DNA of 64,000 nucleotides from JAMXLO01 sp035492535 (GTDB taxonomy: Bacteria; Pseudomonadota; Alphaproteobacteria; Acetobacterales; Acetobacteraceae). Below the pieces are notes generated by a model, which saw nothing but the letters and a program-made list of their open reading frames with translations, was not told the DNA's origin and did not search any database. The DNA is taken from positions 19,336-83,335 of the forward strand of contig DATJJM010000362.1 of the NCBI GenBank assembly GCA_035492535.1, written 5' to 3'. This document shows, in pieces, positions 42,207-50,837 of this stretch. The translations under genes and the position numbers were made by a program. How positions within the stretch are numbered: the stretch's first letter is position 1; each line of letters opens with the position of its first letter.

Positions 42207-43212
42207 AACCGCCACACTTCCCCTCTCCCGCGAAGCGGGGGAGGGTCAGGGACGAGGGTCAGCGGATCGTACCGCGCGCCCTTCCTGGTCCCTCTGGAGG
42301 ATTGGCGCTGTCGCCGCTGCGGCGTGGCTCGCCGCCGCTGCCGTCACCCACTTCCTTCCCGACAACGACGACTTCGAGCGAACGAAACTACTCGCCGAGC
42401 TCATGGCTGGCCTAGGCATCGCTCTCGCGGTGCTCACCATCGCGCCGCCGCAGCGGATTCGCCGGGCCGGTCCATGGCTGATCGCGCTCGCGACCTTCTT
42501 CACCGCCTGGGAACTGGTGACGGCAAAGTTCGCGGTCCTCCCTCGCCCGTTCTTTGCTGCCCCCCAATCGCTGCTGGAAGTCTTCACCGATGACTACCCG
42601 AAGCTCGGCGACAGCGTGTGGCACTCGCTGTCGCTGCTCTCAGGTGGCTACGTCATCGGCGCCGTACTCGGCTTCATCGCCGGCGTCGCCATCGGCTGGT
42701 CGCGCGTCGTCGGCTACTGGGCGCATCCGGTGTTGCGCCTGATCGGCCCTCTGCCGGCAACCGCCTGGCTGCCGATCGCCTTCTTCGCCTTCCCGACCAG
42801 CCACAGCGCCAGCACATTCCTGATCGCGCTCGCCACCGGATTTCCGGTCACCGTGCTCACCTGGTCGGGTGTCGCCGGCGTGAACCGCGCCTATTACGAC
42901 GTGGCCCGCACGATGGGTGCCTCGCAGCGCTTCCTGGTGCTGAAGGTCGCCATCCCGGCCGCAATGCCATCGGTGTTCGTCGGCCTGTTCATGGGGCTTG
43001 GCGCGTCGTTCTCGGTGCTCGTGGTCGCCGAGATGATGGGGGTGAAGTCCGGCCTGGGGTGGTACATGCAGTGGGCCCAGGGCTGGGCCGCCTACGCCAA
43101 CATGTACGCCGCGCTGCTCGTCATGGCGCTGATGTGCACCGGGCTGATCACGCTGCTGTTCCGTGTTCGCGATCACCTGCTCGCTTGGCAGAAGGGACTC
43201 GTCCAATGGTAA
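42193..43212 (+). CDS. ABC transporter permease, SsuC/NrtB type
   Basis: The 339-residue permease has an early pair of hydrophobic helices (about 40-100) beyond the normal six-helix SsuC core. The EAA cytoplasmic loop reads NRAYYDVARTMGASQRFLVLKVAIPAAMPSV. Residues 9-25 (PLSREAGEGQGRGS) are the translation of a REP-like palindrome lying inside the gene. It pairs with the preceding binding protein and following ATPase, overlapping them by 14 and 7 bp. Confidence 0.9.
   Translation: MSSARTATLPLSREAGEGQGRGSADRTARPSWSLWRIGAVAAAAWLAAAAVTHFLPDNDDFERTKLLAELMAGLGIALAVLTIAPPQRIRRAGPWLIALATFFTAWELVTAKFAVLPRPFFAAPQSLLEVFTDDYPKLGDSVWHSLSLLSGGYVIGAVLGFIAGVAIGWSRVVGYWAHPVLRLIGPLPATAWLPIAFFAFPTSHSASTFLIALATGFPVTVLTWSGVAGVNRAYYDVARTMGASQRFLVLKVAIPAAMPSVFVGLFMGLGASFSVLVVAEMMGVKSGLGWYMQWAQGWAAYANMYAALLVMALMCTGLITLLFRVRDHLLAWQKGLVQW
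42221..42245. repeat. REP-like palindrome (copy 2) inside the permease coding region
   Basis: CCCTCTCCCGC and GCGGGGGAGGG form an 11-bp stem with one T-G pair and a GAA loop, followed by TCAGGGACGAGGGT. It is the same element type as at 28338. It is read in frame and adds a Gly/Arg/Glu-rich segment to the protein's N-terminus. Confidence 0.7.
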
Positions 43213-43991
43213 CGGCCGCAGCTCTTCAGCCTGTTGTCGCGGCCGGTGCGTCGCTCGACATCCTGGGCGTCAGCCATCACTTCGACCTGCACGGACGCCC
43301 ACTGCCGGTGCTGAACGATGTGAGCTTCCGCGCCGAACCGGGCGAGTTCGTCGCGCTACTGGGCCCGAGCGGCTGCGGCAAGTCCACGCTGCTGCGGCTG
43401 ATCGCTGGCCTGGAGCCGCCATCCGTTGGCACGCTGCTGGTAGACGGTGCGCCGATCACCAGGCCGCATCCGTCGCGCGTGCTCGTGTTCCAGGACCCGA
43501 CGCTGTATCCCTGGCGCACTGTTCGCAAGAACGCGGCGCTTGGCCTGGAGGCCCGCGGCCTGCAGCGCGGACCACGTGTCGATCAGGCGCTGCGGCTCGT
43601 CGGCCTGACCAACTTCGCCGACGCGTATCCACACCATCTGTCCGGCGGCATGGCACAGCGTGCGGCGCTCGCCCGCGCCCTGGTGAACGATCCCTCGGTG
43701 CTGCTGCTCGATGAGCCGCTGGGCAAGCTCGACTCCATGACGCGCATCACCATGCAGGGTGAGCTGGTCTCGCTTTGGCAGAGCTCCGGTTTCACCGCGC
43801 TGCTGGTGACACACGACGTCGAGGAGGCGCTGTTCCTCGCCCAGCGCGTCATCGTGCTGAGTGATCGGCCGGCCGCCATCAAGGCCGATGTGCCGGTCGA
43901 CCTGCCCTATCCGCGGCACCGCGGTGATCCGCGTCTCGCTGAACTGCGGCGCGAAGTGCTCGGCCTGCTCGGCCTCGATGCGAACTGGTGA
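43206..43991 (+). CDS. ABC transporter ATPase, SsuB/NrtD type
   Basis: The 261-residue ATPase has Walker A GPSGCGKST, the signature LSGGMAQRAALARAL, Walker B VLLLDEPLGKLD and the switch His in VTHDVEEALFLAQRV. This class drives sulfonate, nitrate and taurine import. It overlaps the permease stop by 7 bp and is followed after 13 bp by a second binding protein gene. Confidence 0.93.
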   Translation: MVTAAALQPVVAAGASLDILGVSHHFDLHGRPLPVLNDVSFRAEPGEFVALLGPSGCGKSTLLRLIAGLEPPSVGTLLVDGAPITRPHPSRVLVFQDPTLYPWRTVRKNAALGLEARGLQRGPRVDQALRLVGLTNFADAYPHHLSGGMAQRAALARALVNDPSVLLLDEPLGKLDSMTRITMQGELVSLWQSSGFTALLVTHDVEEALFLAQRVIVLSDRPAAIKADVPVDLPYPRHRGDPRLAELRREVLGLLGLDANW

Positions 43992-44004
43992 GGAGCAAAC
44001 GCCG

Positions 44005-44940
44005 ATGATTTCACGACGACATCTGCTCGCCGTGCTGCCGGCGTTCGGCATTGCCGCCGCCGCATCCGCGGAACCCAGCAAGCTGCTGCGCGTCGGCTTC
44101 CAGAAAGGCGAGCCGATGCTGGTGGCGAGCAAGCGGAACCGCGCCTTCGAGACGTTGCTGAACCCTCTCGGCATCGACGTGCAGTGGGTCGAGTTCCAGT
44201 TCGGGCCACCCCTGCTGGAAGCGATGCGGGTCAACTCCATCGATATCGGTGCGGTCGGCGACACGCCGCCGGTGTTCGCACAGGCCGCGCATGGCGATCT
44301 GCTGTATATCGCCGCGCAACGTGCCGGTGGCCAGGCGATCCTGGTGCCGCCTGGCTCCAGGCTGGAGACGCTGCAAGACCTGAAGGGCAAGAAGGTCGCG
44401 TTCGGGCGCGGTTCCAGCGCGCACAATCTGACCATCGCCGCGCTGGAAAAGGCCGGACTGAGCTACGCCGATATCCAGCCGATCTACCTTGGCCCGGCAG
44501 ACGCAGGTGCGGCGTTGGAGCGCGGTGCGATCGATGCCTGGACGATCTGGGACCCGTACTACGCCCTGTTCGAGAACCGGCCCGGTGTGCGTGTGCTGGC
44601 GAAGTGGACCGACATCACCGAGCAGAACTCGTTCTTCATGGCCAGCCGCGCCTATGTCGAAGCCAACACCGCGACCACACGGAAGATCGTCAGCGAACTG
44701 ACGCAGATTGCCGGCTGGGCACGTTCGCATCGGCCTGAGCTTGCCGCGTTGATCTCGCAAGAGACCGGCATGCCGGTCGAGGCAGTGCAGCGCGCAGCAG
44801 ACCGAGCGCCATTCATCGTGTTGCCGATGAACGATGAGATCGTGCGCAACCAGCAGATCGTCGCCAACCGGTTCCGTTCGCTGGGCTTACTCCCGATCGA
44901 CATCAAGGTGAGCGATGAAGTGTGGAGGGCCAGCACATGA
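44005..44940 (+). CDS. ssuA: Aliphatic sulfonate-binding protein SsuA
   Basis: The 311-residue periplasmic protein has a short Tat-like signal (SRRHLLAVLPAFGIAAAASA). The mature sequence matches SsuA: LRVGFQKGEPMLVASKRN, VEFQFGPPLLEAM, IGAVGDTPPVFAQAA, GKKVAFGRGSSAHNL and AWTIWDPYYALFE. It delivers alkanesulfonates to SsuCB. GAGGAG lies about 9 nt before the ATG. Its stop overlaps the ssuD start by 4 bp (ATGA), so binding protein and monooxygenase are coupled. Confidence 0.94.
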   Translation: MISRRHLLAVLPAFGIAAAASAEPSKLLRVGFQKGEPMLVASKRNRAFETLLNPLGIDVQWVEFQFGPPLLEAMRVNSIDIGAVGDTPPVFAQAAHGDLLYIAAQRAGGQAILVPPGSRLETLQDLKGKKVAFGRGSSAHNLTIAALEKAGLSYADIQPIYLGPADAGAALERGAIDAWTIWDPYYALFENRPGVRVLAKWTDITEQNSFFMASRAYVEANTATTRKIVSELTQIAGWARSHRPELAALISQETGMPVEAVQRAADRAPFIVLPMNDEIVRNQQIVANRFRSLGLLPIDIKVSDEVWRAST

Positions 44941-46070
44941 GCGTTCAACCGCTGAACCTCTTCTGGTTCCTGCCGACCGGTGGCGATGGTCCCTATCTCG
45001 GTTCAACACTCGGCCATCGCCCTGCCGACTTCGGCTATCTGCGTGACATTGCGGTGGCAGCCGATCGGCTCGGCTTCGGCGGCGTCCTGCTGCCCACGGG
45101 GAATAACTGCCTCGACGGCTGGACGCTCGGTTCGGCGCTCGCGCCCGCCACACGGACGCTCAAGTTTCTGCTCGCGCTGCGGCCCGGTATTCTGTCACCG
45201 GCGCTCGCCGCGCGGCAGTCAGCCGCGTTCGATCGCATCAGCGATGGCAGACTGCTGCTGAACATCGTCACCGGCGGATTGCCGAACGAACTCGCGGGTG
45301 ACGGTCTGCTGTTGGACCATGACCAACGCTACCAGCAGACCAGCGAATTCCTGACGATCTGGCGCGGTCTGTTCAATGGCGGCATCGACTTCACGGGGCG
45401 CCATCTGACGGCACGCAAGGCTCGGCTCGGCTCGTTCGGTAGCGTGCAGAAGCCGTATCCACCTTTGTGGTTCGGCGGTTCGTCGCCTGCCGGCATCGAG
45501 GTCGCTGCGGAGCATGTCGATACCTACCTCACCTGGGCAGAGCCGCCGGCCATGGTGGCCGACAAGTTGGCCATCGTGCGCGAAAGGGCAGCCGCGCGCG
45601 GCCGTACCTTGGAGTATGGCCTGCGCGTTCATCTGATTGTGCGTGAAACAGACGAGGAGGCCTGGCAGGCCGCCGACCGGCTGATCAGCCGCCTGTCCGA
45701 CGCGACCATCGCATCGGCTAAGCGCCAGTTGCTGGAGAAATCGGATTCCGTTGGCCAACGCCGGCAATTCGAACTGCATGGTGGCCGTCGCGACAAGCTG
45801 GAGGTCAGTCCAAATCTGTGGGCAGGCATCGGTTTGGTGCGGCACGGCGTTGGGACCGCGCTTGTCGGCAGTCCGCAAACCGTCGCAGCGCGACTGCGCG
45901 AATATCAGGCGCTAGGCATCCGCACGGTGATCGCGTCCGGCTATCCGCACCTCGAGGAATCCTATCGCGTGGCGGAACTGCTGTTCCCTGAACTTGGTAT
46001 CGGCAAACAGGCATACGAACCAGGTCGCGACCTTGTCGCCGATTACGCCCCCCGCATTGCGGCTGAATGA
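44937..46070 (+). CDS. ssuD: FMNH2-dependent alkanesulfonate monooxygenase SsuD
   Basis: SsuD cleaves C1-C14 alkanesulfonates to aldehyde and sulfite using reduced FMN and oxygen. The 377-residue protein opens MSVQPLNLFWFLPTGGDG. It keeps the active-site Cys (TGNNCLDGW) and the Arg/His region GLRVHLIVRETDEEAWQAAD, and SPNLWAGIGLVRHGVGTALVG matches the E. coli enzyme closely. It needs an FMN reductase, but no ssuE or msuE is in this window, so the reductase must lie elsewhere. Confidence 0.96.
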   Translation: MSVQPLNLFWFLPTGGDGPYLGSTLGHRPADFGYLRDIAVAADRLGFGGVLLPTGNNCLDGWTLGSALAPATRTLKFLLALRPGILSPALAARQSAAFDRISDGRLLLNIVTGGLPNELAGDGLLLDHDQRYQQTSEFLTIWRGLFNGGIDFTGRHLTARKARLGSFGSVQKPYPPLWFGGSSPAGIEVAAEHVDTYLTWAEPPAMVADKLAIVRERAAARGRTLEYGLRVHLIVRETDEEAWQAADRLISRLSDATIASAKRQLLEKSDSVGQRRQFELHGGRRDKLEVSPNLWAGIGLVRHGVGTALVGSPQTVAARLREYQALGIRTVIASGYPHLEESYRVAELLFPELGIGKQAYEPGRDLVADYAPRIAAE

Positions 46071-46083
46071 CAAGGGAGCTGGC

Positions 46084-46839
46084 ATGAAACGCATCCTTCC
46101 CTGGCTGGTGCCGATCGCGATCCTGCTGGCATGGCAAGCTGGCTCGCAGCTGGGGTTCATCCAGGCCAATGTGCTGCCGGCGCCGTTCGCCGTCGCCGAC
46201 GCCTTCTGGCGCGTCGCACGCTCCGGGGAGCTCTGGACCAACATCGAAGTCAGTGCCTGGCGCGCGCTCGTTGGCTTCGCCATCGGCGGTGGCATCGGCT
46301 TCGTGCTTGGCATGGCCAACGGCCTGTCTTCGCTCAGCGAGACGCTGACCGACAGCACGTTGCAGATGGTCCGCAACATCCCGCACCTCGCGCTGATCCC
46401 GCTGGTCATCCTGTGGTTTGGCATCGACGAGGAAGCCAAGATCTTTCTCGTGGCGCTTGGCGTGTTCTTCCCGATCTACGTCAACACGCAGCACGGCGTA
46501 CGCTCGGTCGATCCGCAGCTCATCGAGATGGGGCGCGCCTACGGCATGTCGAGCTCGACGCTGTTCCTGCGCATCGTGTTGCCGGGAGCGCTGCCGTCGA
46601 TCTTCGTCGGGCTGCGCTACGGGCTCGGCATCATGTGGCTGACGCTGATTGTCGCTGAAACCATCTCGGCATCGTCTGGCATCGGCTTCATGGCGATGAA
46701 CGCACGCGAATTCATGATGGTGGATGTCGTGGTGCTGTCGATCCTGGTCTACGCGGCGCTCGGCAAGCTTGCCGACAGCACGGCGCGGCTGCTGGAGCGC
46801 ACCTGCCTTTCCTGGAACCCTGCATACGTGAAGGCTTGA
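46084..46839 (+). CDS. ssuC: Alkanesulfonate ABC transporter permease SsuC
   Basis: The 251-residue protein has six hydrophobic helices and the EAA loop (LIEMGRAYGMSSSTLFLRIVLPGALPSIFVGLR). NIPHLALIPLVILWFGIDEEAKIFLV is a close SsuC match. AAGGGAG precedes the ATG at 46084. It lies between ssuD and ssuB as in the E. coli ssuADCB operon, here in the order A-D-C-B. Confidence 0.95.
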   Translation: MKRILPWLVPIAILLAWQAGSQLGFIQANVLPAPFAVADAFWRVARSGELWTNIEVSAWRALVGFAIGGGIGFVLGMANGLSSLSETLTDSTLQMVRNIPHLALIPLVILWFGIDEEAKIFLVALGVFFPIYVNTQHGVRSVDPQLIEMGRAYGMSSSTLFLRIVLPGALPSIFVGLRYGLGIMWLTLIVAETISASSGIGFMAMNAREFMMVDVVVLSILVYAALGKLADSTARLLERTCLSWNPAYVKA

Positions 46840-46842
46840 GCC

Positions 46843-47622
46843 ATGACGATCGATGTTCTCGAGCGTGTTGTCAGCCGCGAGCCGCTCAGCAGCGTGACTG
46901 GCGCTTATGTCCATCTGAACGATGTGACCAAGCAGTTTGGCGATCATCACGTGCTGCACGGGATCGATCTCACCGTCGAGCCGGGACAGTTCGTCGCGGT
47001 GGTCGGGCGCAGCGGCTGCGGCAAGTCCACATTGCTGCGGCTGATCGCCGGACTGGACCAACCGACCGGCGGCCGGCTTGCCGTGGACGATGCGAGCAGC
47101 GGCTGGCGCGACTCCGTCCGGCTGATGTTCCAGGAGCCTCGCCTGCTGCCCTGGCAGCGCGTTGTGGCGAATGTCGCGGTCGGCCTGACGCGTACGCCCG
47201 ATCGGCAGGCGCGGCACGCGCAGGCGGCGGCAGCACTGCGCGAGGTAGGCCTCGCCGGACGCGACGGTGCGTGGCCGTCGGTGCTGTCCGGCGGTCAGAA
47301 GCAGCGTGTCGCCCTGGCGCGTGCGCTGGTGAGCCATCCAAGGTTGCTGTTGCTCGATGAACCGCTGGGCGCCCTGGACGCGCTGACCCGGATCGAGATG
47401 CAGGACCTGATCGAGCGGGTCTGGCAGACGAAGGGCTTCACCGCGATCGTGGTGACGCATGACGTGTCCGAGGCGGTGATGCTCGCGGACCGCATCCTGC
47501 TGCTCGAGAACGGTGCCGTCGCGCTGGACGTGACCGTCGATCTGCCGCGTCCGCGCCGGCGCGGCGACCGCGAGGCGGCCGCCATCGAAGGCCGGATCCT
47601 CGAACGCCTGCTGCAACGTTAG
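46843..47622 (+). CDS. ssuB: Alkanesulfonate ABC transporter ATPase SsuB
   Basis: The 259-residue ATPase has Walker A GRSGCGKST, LMFQEPRLLPWQRVVANV (Q-loop), signature LSGGQKQRVALARAL, Walker B LLLLDEPLGALDAL and VTHDVSEAV. The PRLLPWQ segment is typical of SsuB. It starts 3 bp after ssuC and completes the ssuADCB set. Confidence 0.95.
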   Translation: MTIDVLERVVSREPLSSVTGAYVHLNDVTKQFGDHHVLHGIDLTVEPGQFVAVVGRSGCGKSTLLRLIAGLDQPTGGRLAVDDASSGWRDSVRLMFQEPRLLPWQRVVANVAVGLTRTPDRQARHAQAAAALREVGLAGRDGAWPSVLSGGQKQRVALARALVSHPRLLLLDEPLGALDALTRIEMQDLIERVWQTKGFTAIVVTHDVSEAVMLADRILLLENGAVALDVTVDLPRPRRRGDREAAAIEGRILERLLQR

Positions 47623-47637
47623 CCGGGAGCGTACGCC

Positions 47638-48615
47638 ATGACTGTTGAACTCAGCGGCCTGATGCGTCCGACCCGCCGTTCGCTGTTGTTGGGTGCCTCG
47701 TCGCTTGTCATCGCCCGCACCGGGCGCGCCGCGACCACGCTGCGTATCGGCGACCAGCGCGGCAACATGCGCGCGGTGCTGGAGGCGGCCGATGCGTTGC
47801 GCGGTGTGCCCTACGACATCTCCTGGGTCGAGTTTCCCGCCGCCGCACCGCTGATCGAGGCAATGAACGCGGAAGCCATCGAGCTTGGCGTGGTCGGCGA
47901 TGCGCCATTCACCTTCGGCTTCGCTGCCGGCGTGCCGATGCGCGTGATCGCGGCACGCCGCTCGACGCAACAGGGACTGGCGATCGTGGTGCCCGGCAAT
48001 TCACCCGCCCACACGCTGGCAGACCTGGAGGGTAAGCGGATCGCGACCGGTCGTGGCTCCATCGGGCACTTCCTGGTGCTTGCTGCGCTGAAGCATGCGG
48101 GCTTGCCGGTCGATGCGGTGAAGCTCGTGTTCCTGCTGCCCGCCGATGCGAAGGCGGCGCTGGCATCGGGTTCAGTCGATGCGTGGTCCACGTGGGAACC
48201 CTATACCTCGCAGGTCGAGGTCATCGACGGCGGGCGGCAGATCGTCAACGGTGTCGGTATCGCGCCGGGGCAGGGGTTTCAGATCGCCTCGCTTGCAGCG
48301 ATCGCCTCGAAGCACGACCAGCTCGCCGACTTTCTCACACGCCTGACATTCGCACGTCGCTGGGCCAATGCTCACGTTGGTCGCTACGCAGAGATCTGGG
48401 CGAAGCTGATGAACTTCCCCGCGAGCGTGCCGCAGCATTGGTTCGCGCGTACCTCGGAGGAAGTGGTGCTGATCGACGACCGGGCGATCAGCGACGAGCA
48501 GACGGTGATCGACCTGTACTCGGGTGCCGGCCTGTTGCGCACGAAATTCACGGCGGCGTCGGCATTCGATGCGAGTTTCAACGCCGCGATCCGCCGCGGC
48601 CAGACGGAGTCGTGA
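47638..48615 (+). CDS. Sulfonate ABC transporter binding protein, SsuA-like (third)
   Basis: The 325-residue protein has a Tat-like signal (PTRRSLLLGASSLVIA) after about ten residues. It has the SsuA plan: LRIGDQRGNMRAVLEA, VEFPAAAPLIEAMNAEAIELG and GDAPFTFGFAAG. LEGKRIATGRGSIGH and AWSTWEPYTSQVE follow. It has no permease of its own directly downstream, so it may feed SsuCB with other sulfonates. Followed after one base by a small ORF. Confidence 0.92.
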   Translation: MTVELSGLMRPTRRSLLLGASSLVIARTGRAATTLRIGDQRGNMRAVLEAADALRGVPYDISWVEFPAAAPLIEAMNAEAIELGVVGDAPFTFGFAAGVPMRVIAARRSTQQGLAIVVPGNSPAHTLADLEGKRIATGRGSIGHFLVLAALKHAGLPVDAVKLVFLLPADAKAALASGSVDAWSTWEPYTSQVEVIDGGRQIVNGVGIAPGQGFQIASLAAIASKHDQLADFLTRLTFARRWANAHVGRYAEIWAKLMNFPASVPQHWFARTSEEVVLIDDRAISDEQTVIDLYSGAGLLRTKFTAASAFDASFNAAIRRGQTES

Positions 48616-48616
48616 C

Positions 48617-48799
48617 ATGGACAAGTGGCTCTGGACTTATGCGTCATCGACGATATGGCCTTTCGCGGTGTTGCTCTGCGCGTCCTTGTTCCCCCAGCAC
48701 GAGGATGTCTGGTGTTGGGTCGATGACGACGTCAGCCACAGCGTCCAAGACGACGATTTGGCATTCTACGTCGCGATGATCACGGCCGCACACATCTGA
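48617..48799 (+). CDS. Small Trp/Asp-rich protein of unknown function
   Basis: The 60-residue frame begins one base after the preceding stop with GGAG 7 nt before the ATG, and ends 13 bp before the sulfate-binding protein gene. It fits the operon exactly. The peptide has four Trp, a hydrophobic stretch (TIWPFAVLLCASLF) that could be a short membrane segment, then an acidic part (VDDDVSHSVQDDD). I recognise no family. Spacing favours a real gene. Confidence 0.55.
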   Translation: MDKWLWTYASSTIWPFAVLLCASLFPQHEDVWCWVDDDVSHSVQDDDLAFYVAMITAAHI

Positions 48800-48812
48800 T
48801 CGGAGGCATCGG

Positions 48813-49826
48813 ATGAATCGTTCCCTCTTCACACGACGAACCGCCACTGCCGCGACCCTCTCCATGCTGGCGATCGGTCGCGTCCGCGCGGCGGAGACCA
48901 CGCTGCTGAATGTCTCCTATGATCCCACGCGCGAACTGTACCGCGACATCAATCGCGCGTTCATTGCTGCCTGGAAGAAGAAGACCGGACAGCAGGCCAC
49001 CATCAACCAATCGCATGGCGGCTCCGGTGCGCAGGCGCGCGCGGTGCTGGATGGGCTGCAGGCGGACGTGGTCACGCTGGCGCTCGCCGCCGATATCGAC
49101 GCGCTGGCGAAGCGTGGGTTGCTCGCGGCGGATTGGCAGAAGCGGCTGCCAAACAATTCATCTCCCACGACCAGCACGATCGTGCTGCTGGTGCGCCAGG
49201 GAAATCCGAAAGGAATCCATGACTGGCCTGACTTGATCCGCCCGAACGTGTCGGTGATCACGCCGAACCCGAAGACTTCGGGAGGCGCGCGCTGGAACTT
49301 TTTGGCAGCGCTCGCCTGGGCGAAGGCGCAGCCGAATGCCACGGCAGCGTCGGCTGAAGATTTCATGCGAGGCCTGTTCCACCATGTGCCCGTCTTGGAC
49401 ACCGGCGCGCGCGGCGCGACCAACAGCTTCGTGCAACGCGGCTTGGGCGACGTGTTGATCGCGTGGGAGAACGAAGCGTGGTTGGCGCGAAAGGAATTCG
49501 GCGCGGACACCTTTGCCATCGTCTATCCGTCGATCAGCGTACTTGCCGAACCACCGGTCGCGGTGGTGGACAGCGTGGTGGACAAGCGTGGCACGCGTGC
49601 GCTGGCCGAAGCGTATCTGAACTTCCTATATACGCCGGAGAGTCAGGAGATCGCGGCGCGGAACTATTATCGCCCGCGCGATACGACCGTCGCGGCGAAG
49701 TACGCAGAGCGCTATCCGGCGTTGAAGTTAGCCACGATCCAGGACTTTGGCGGCTGGGATACGGCGCAAGCTGCGTACTTCGCTGATGGCGGCATGTTCG
49801 ACCGCATCTTCACGCCTGGAAAATAA
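48813..49826 (+). CDS. sbp: Sulfate/thiosulfate ABC transporter binding protein
   Basis: The 337-residue periplasmic protein has a signal with paired Arg (FTRRTATAATLSMLAIGRVRA). The family's landmark motifs are present: LLNVSYDPTRELYRDIN, QSHGGSGAQARAV, VITPNPKTSGGARWN and GLGDVLIAWENEAWL. It binds sulfate or thiosulfate for CysTWA, whose genes lie about 6 kb downstream rather than adjacent. The Sbp and CysP subtypes are hard to separate by eye. Confidence 0.94.
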   Translation: MNRSLFTRRTATAATLSMLAIGRVRAAETTLLNVSYDPTRELYRDINRAFIAAWKKKTGQQATINQSHGGSGAQARAVLDGLQADVVTLALAADIDALAKRGLLAADWQKRLPNNSSPTTSTIVLLVRQGNPKGIHDWPDLIRPNVSVITPNPKTSGGARWNFLAALAWAKAQPNATAASAEDFMRGLFHHVPVLDTGARGATNSFVQRGLGDVLIAWENEAWLARKEFGADTFAIVYPSISVLAEPPVAVVDSVVDKRGTRALAEAYLNFLYTPESQEIAARNYYRPRDTTVAAKYAERYPALKLATIQDFGGWDTAQAAYFADGGMFDRIFTPGK

Positions 49827-49853
49827 CATTCCTACCAAGACCAGGAGCGCATC

Positions 49854-49940
49854 ATGTCACTGCGGATCAACGCCGAGGCACCCAACTTCACCGCCGAGAC
49901 GATGCAGGGGTCGATAAGCGTCGCCCAGCCACAAGACTGA
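49854..49940 (+). pseudogene. Truncated 1-Cys peroxiredoxin (N-terminal fragment only)
   Basis: The frame encodes 28 residues whose first 20 (MSLRINAEAPNFTAETMQGS) match the N-terminus of Prx6-type 1-Cys peroxiredoxins. It then diverges (ISVAQPQD) and stops before the catalytic Cys region. CCAGGAG gives a good ribosome-binding site. Peroxiredoxin genes are common beside sulfate-binding protein genes in sulfonate clusters, so this looks like a deletion remnant. A retained short peptide is possible. Confidence 0.65.
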
Positions 49941-49957
49941 TCGAAAGGAGGACTGTC

Positions 49958-50767
49958 ATGCCACTCGATATCTCCGTATCTCCAAAGAACGTGACGGCCA
50001 CGTTGCACTACCTGCAGCGCACAGAGCGTCGGCCAGTGCGCTATGTCGGCGAGCCACCGCCGGGCGAAGTCTCGTGGGACGGCATCGACGATCCACGGGA
50101 TGTGCTGATCCAGGATGGCCGTGGTCATGAGGCCGAATTCACGCTTGATCGCAACGGCTTCACCTTGCTGCACGCACCGACGCAGGTGCGCGACTTCTAC
50201 AATCCGGAAGAGGTGAAGGCCGTCTATTACCCGGAGGTCGAGCGCCTGCTGCGCGATACGCTCGGTGCGTCGCGCGTCGTCGTGTTCGACCATGGCGTCC
50301 GCAATGCTGGCGTCGAAGGTGGACGCACGCCGTCGCGCCGGGTGCACAACGACCACACGGTGAACTCCGCCCCGCGGCGCGTGCGCGATCATCTGGGTGA
50401 TGCAGCCGAGGAACTTCTGAGGGGCCGCTTCGGCGTGATCAACGTGTGGCGGCCGATCCGTGGGCCGGTGCTCGATTCACCGCTGGCGCTGTGCGATGCG
50501 CGCACTTTCACCGATGCCGACCTGATCGCCAGCGACTTGGTCTATCCGCATGTCCGCGGCGAGACGTCGTCGGTGGAGTTCAAACCGGAGCACCGCTGGT
50601 TCTACTTCTCGGAGATGCAGCGGGACGAGGCCCTGCTGATCCGCGTGCATGACAGTGCGAACGATGGCCGTGCGCGGCTGTCCTTCCACACTTCGTTCGA
50701 GAACCCTGCCGCTCCCGGTGCGCCTCCCCGTGAGAGCATCGAGGCTCGCACGCTGGTGTTCTACTGA
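49958..50767 (+). CDS. CmcJ/NvfI-family oxidoreductase
   Basis: The 269-residue protein matches the CmcJ/NvfI group, non-heme iron, 2-oxoglutarate-type oxygenase-like proteins known from cephamycin and fungal meroterpenoid pathways. Visible signatures are VVFDHGVRNA, RRVHNDHTVNSAPRRVRDHL, RFGVINVWRPIRGPV and LVYPHVRGETSSV. HxD-like and Arg residues could bind iron and 2-oxoglutarate. A ribosome-binding site AAAGGAGG precedes the ATG. In this operon it may oxidise an organosulfur compound; that is inference from context. Confidence 0.85.
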   Translation: MPLDISVSPKNVTATLHYLQRTERRPVRYVGEPPPGEVSWDGIDDPRDVLIQDGRGHEAEFTLDRNGFTLLHAPTQVRDFYNPEEVKAVYYPEVERLLRDTLGASRVVVFDHGVRNAGVEGGRTPSRRVHNDHTVNSAPRRVRDHLGDAAEELLRGRFGVINVWRPIRGPVLDSPLALCDARTFTDADLIASDLVYPHVRGETSSVEFKPEHRWFYFSEMQRDEALLIRVHDSANDGRARLSFHTSFENPAAPGAPPRESIEARTLVFY

Positions 50768-50837
50768 CCTGATCCAACGACGGCCGCTCGCACCGCAGAA
50801 TGCGGCGGCCGTCGTTTCGACCCATGCAAGATTTCAC

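Noticed and set aside
45805..47970. 721-codon minus-strand frame opposite ssuD, ssuC and ssuB
   Set aside because: It is antisense to three well-supported genes and has shadow-like His/Arg/Asp/Gln composition.
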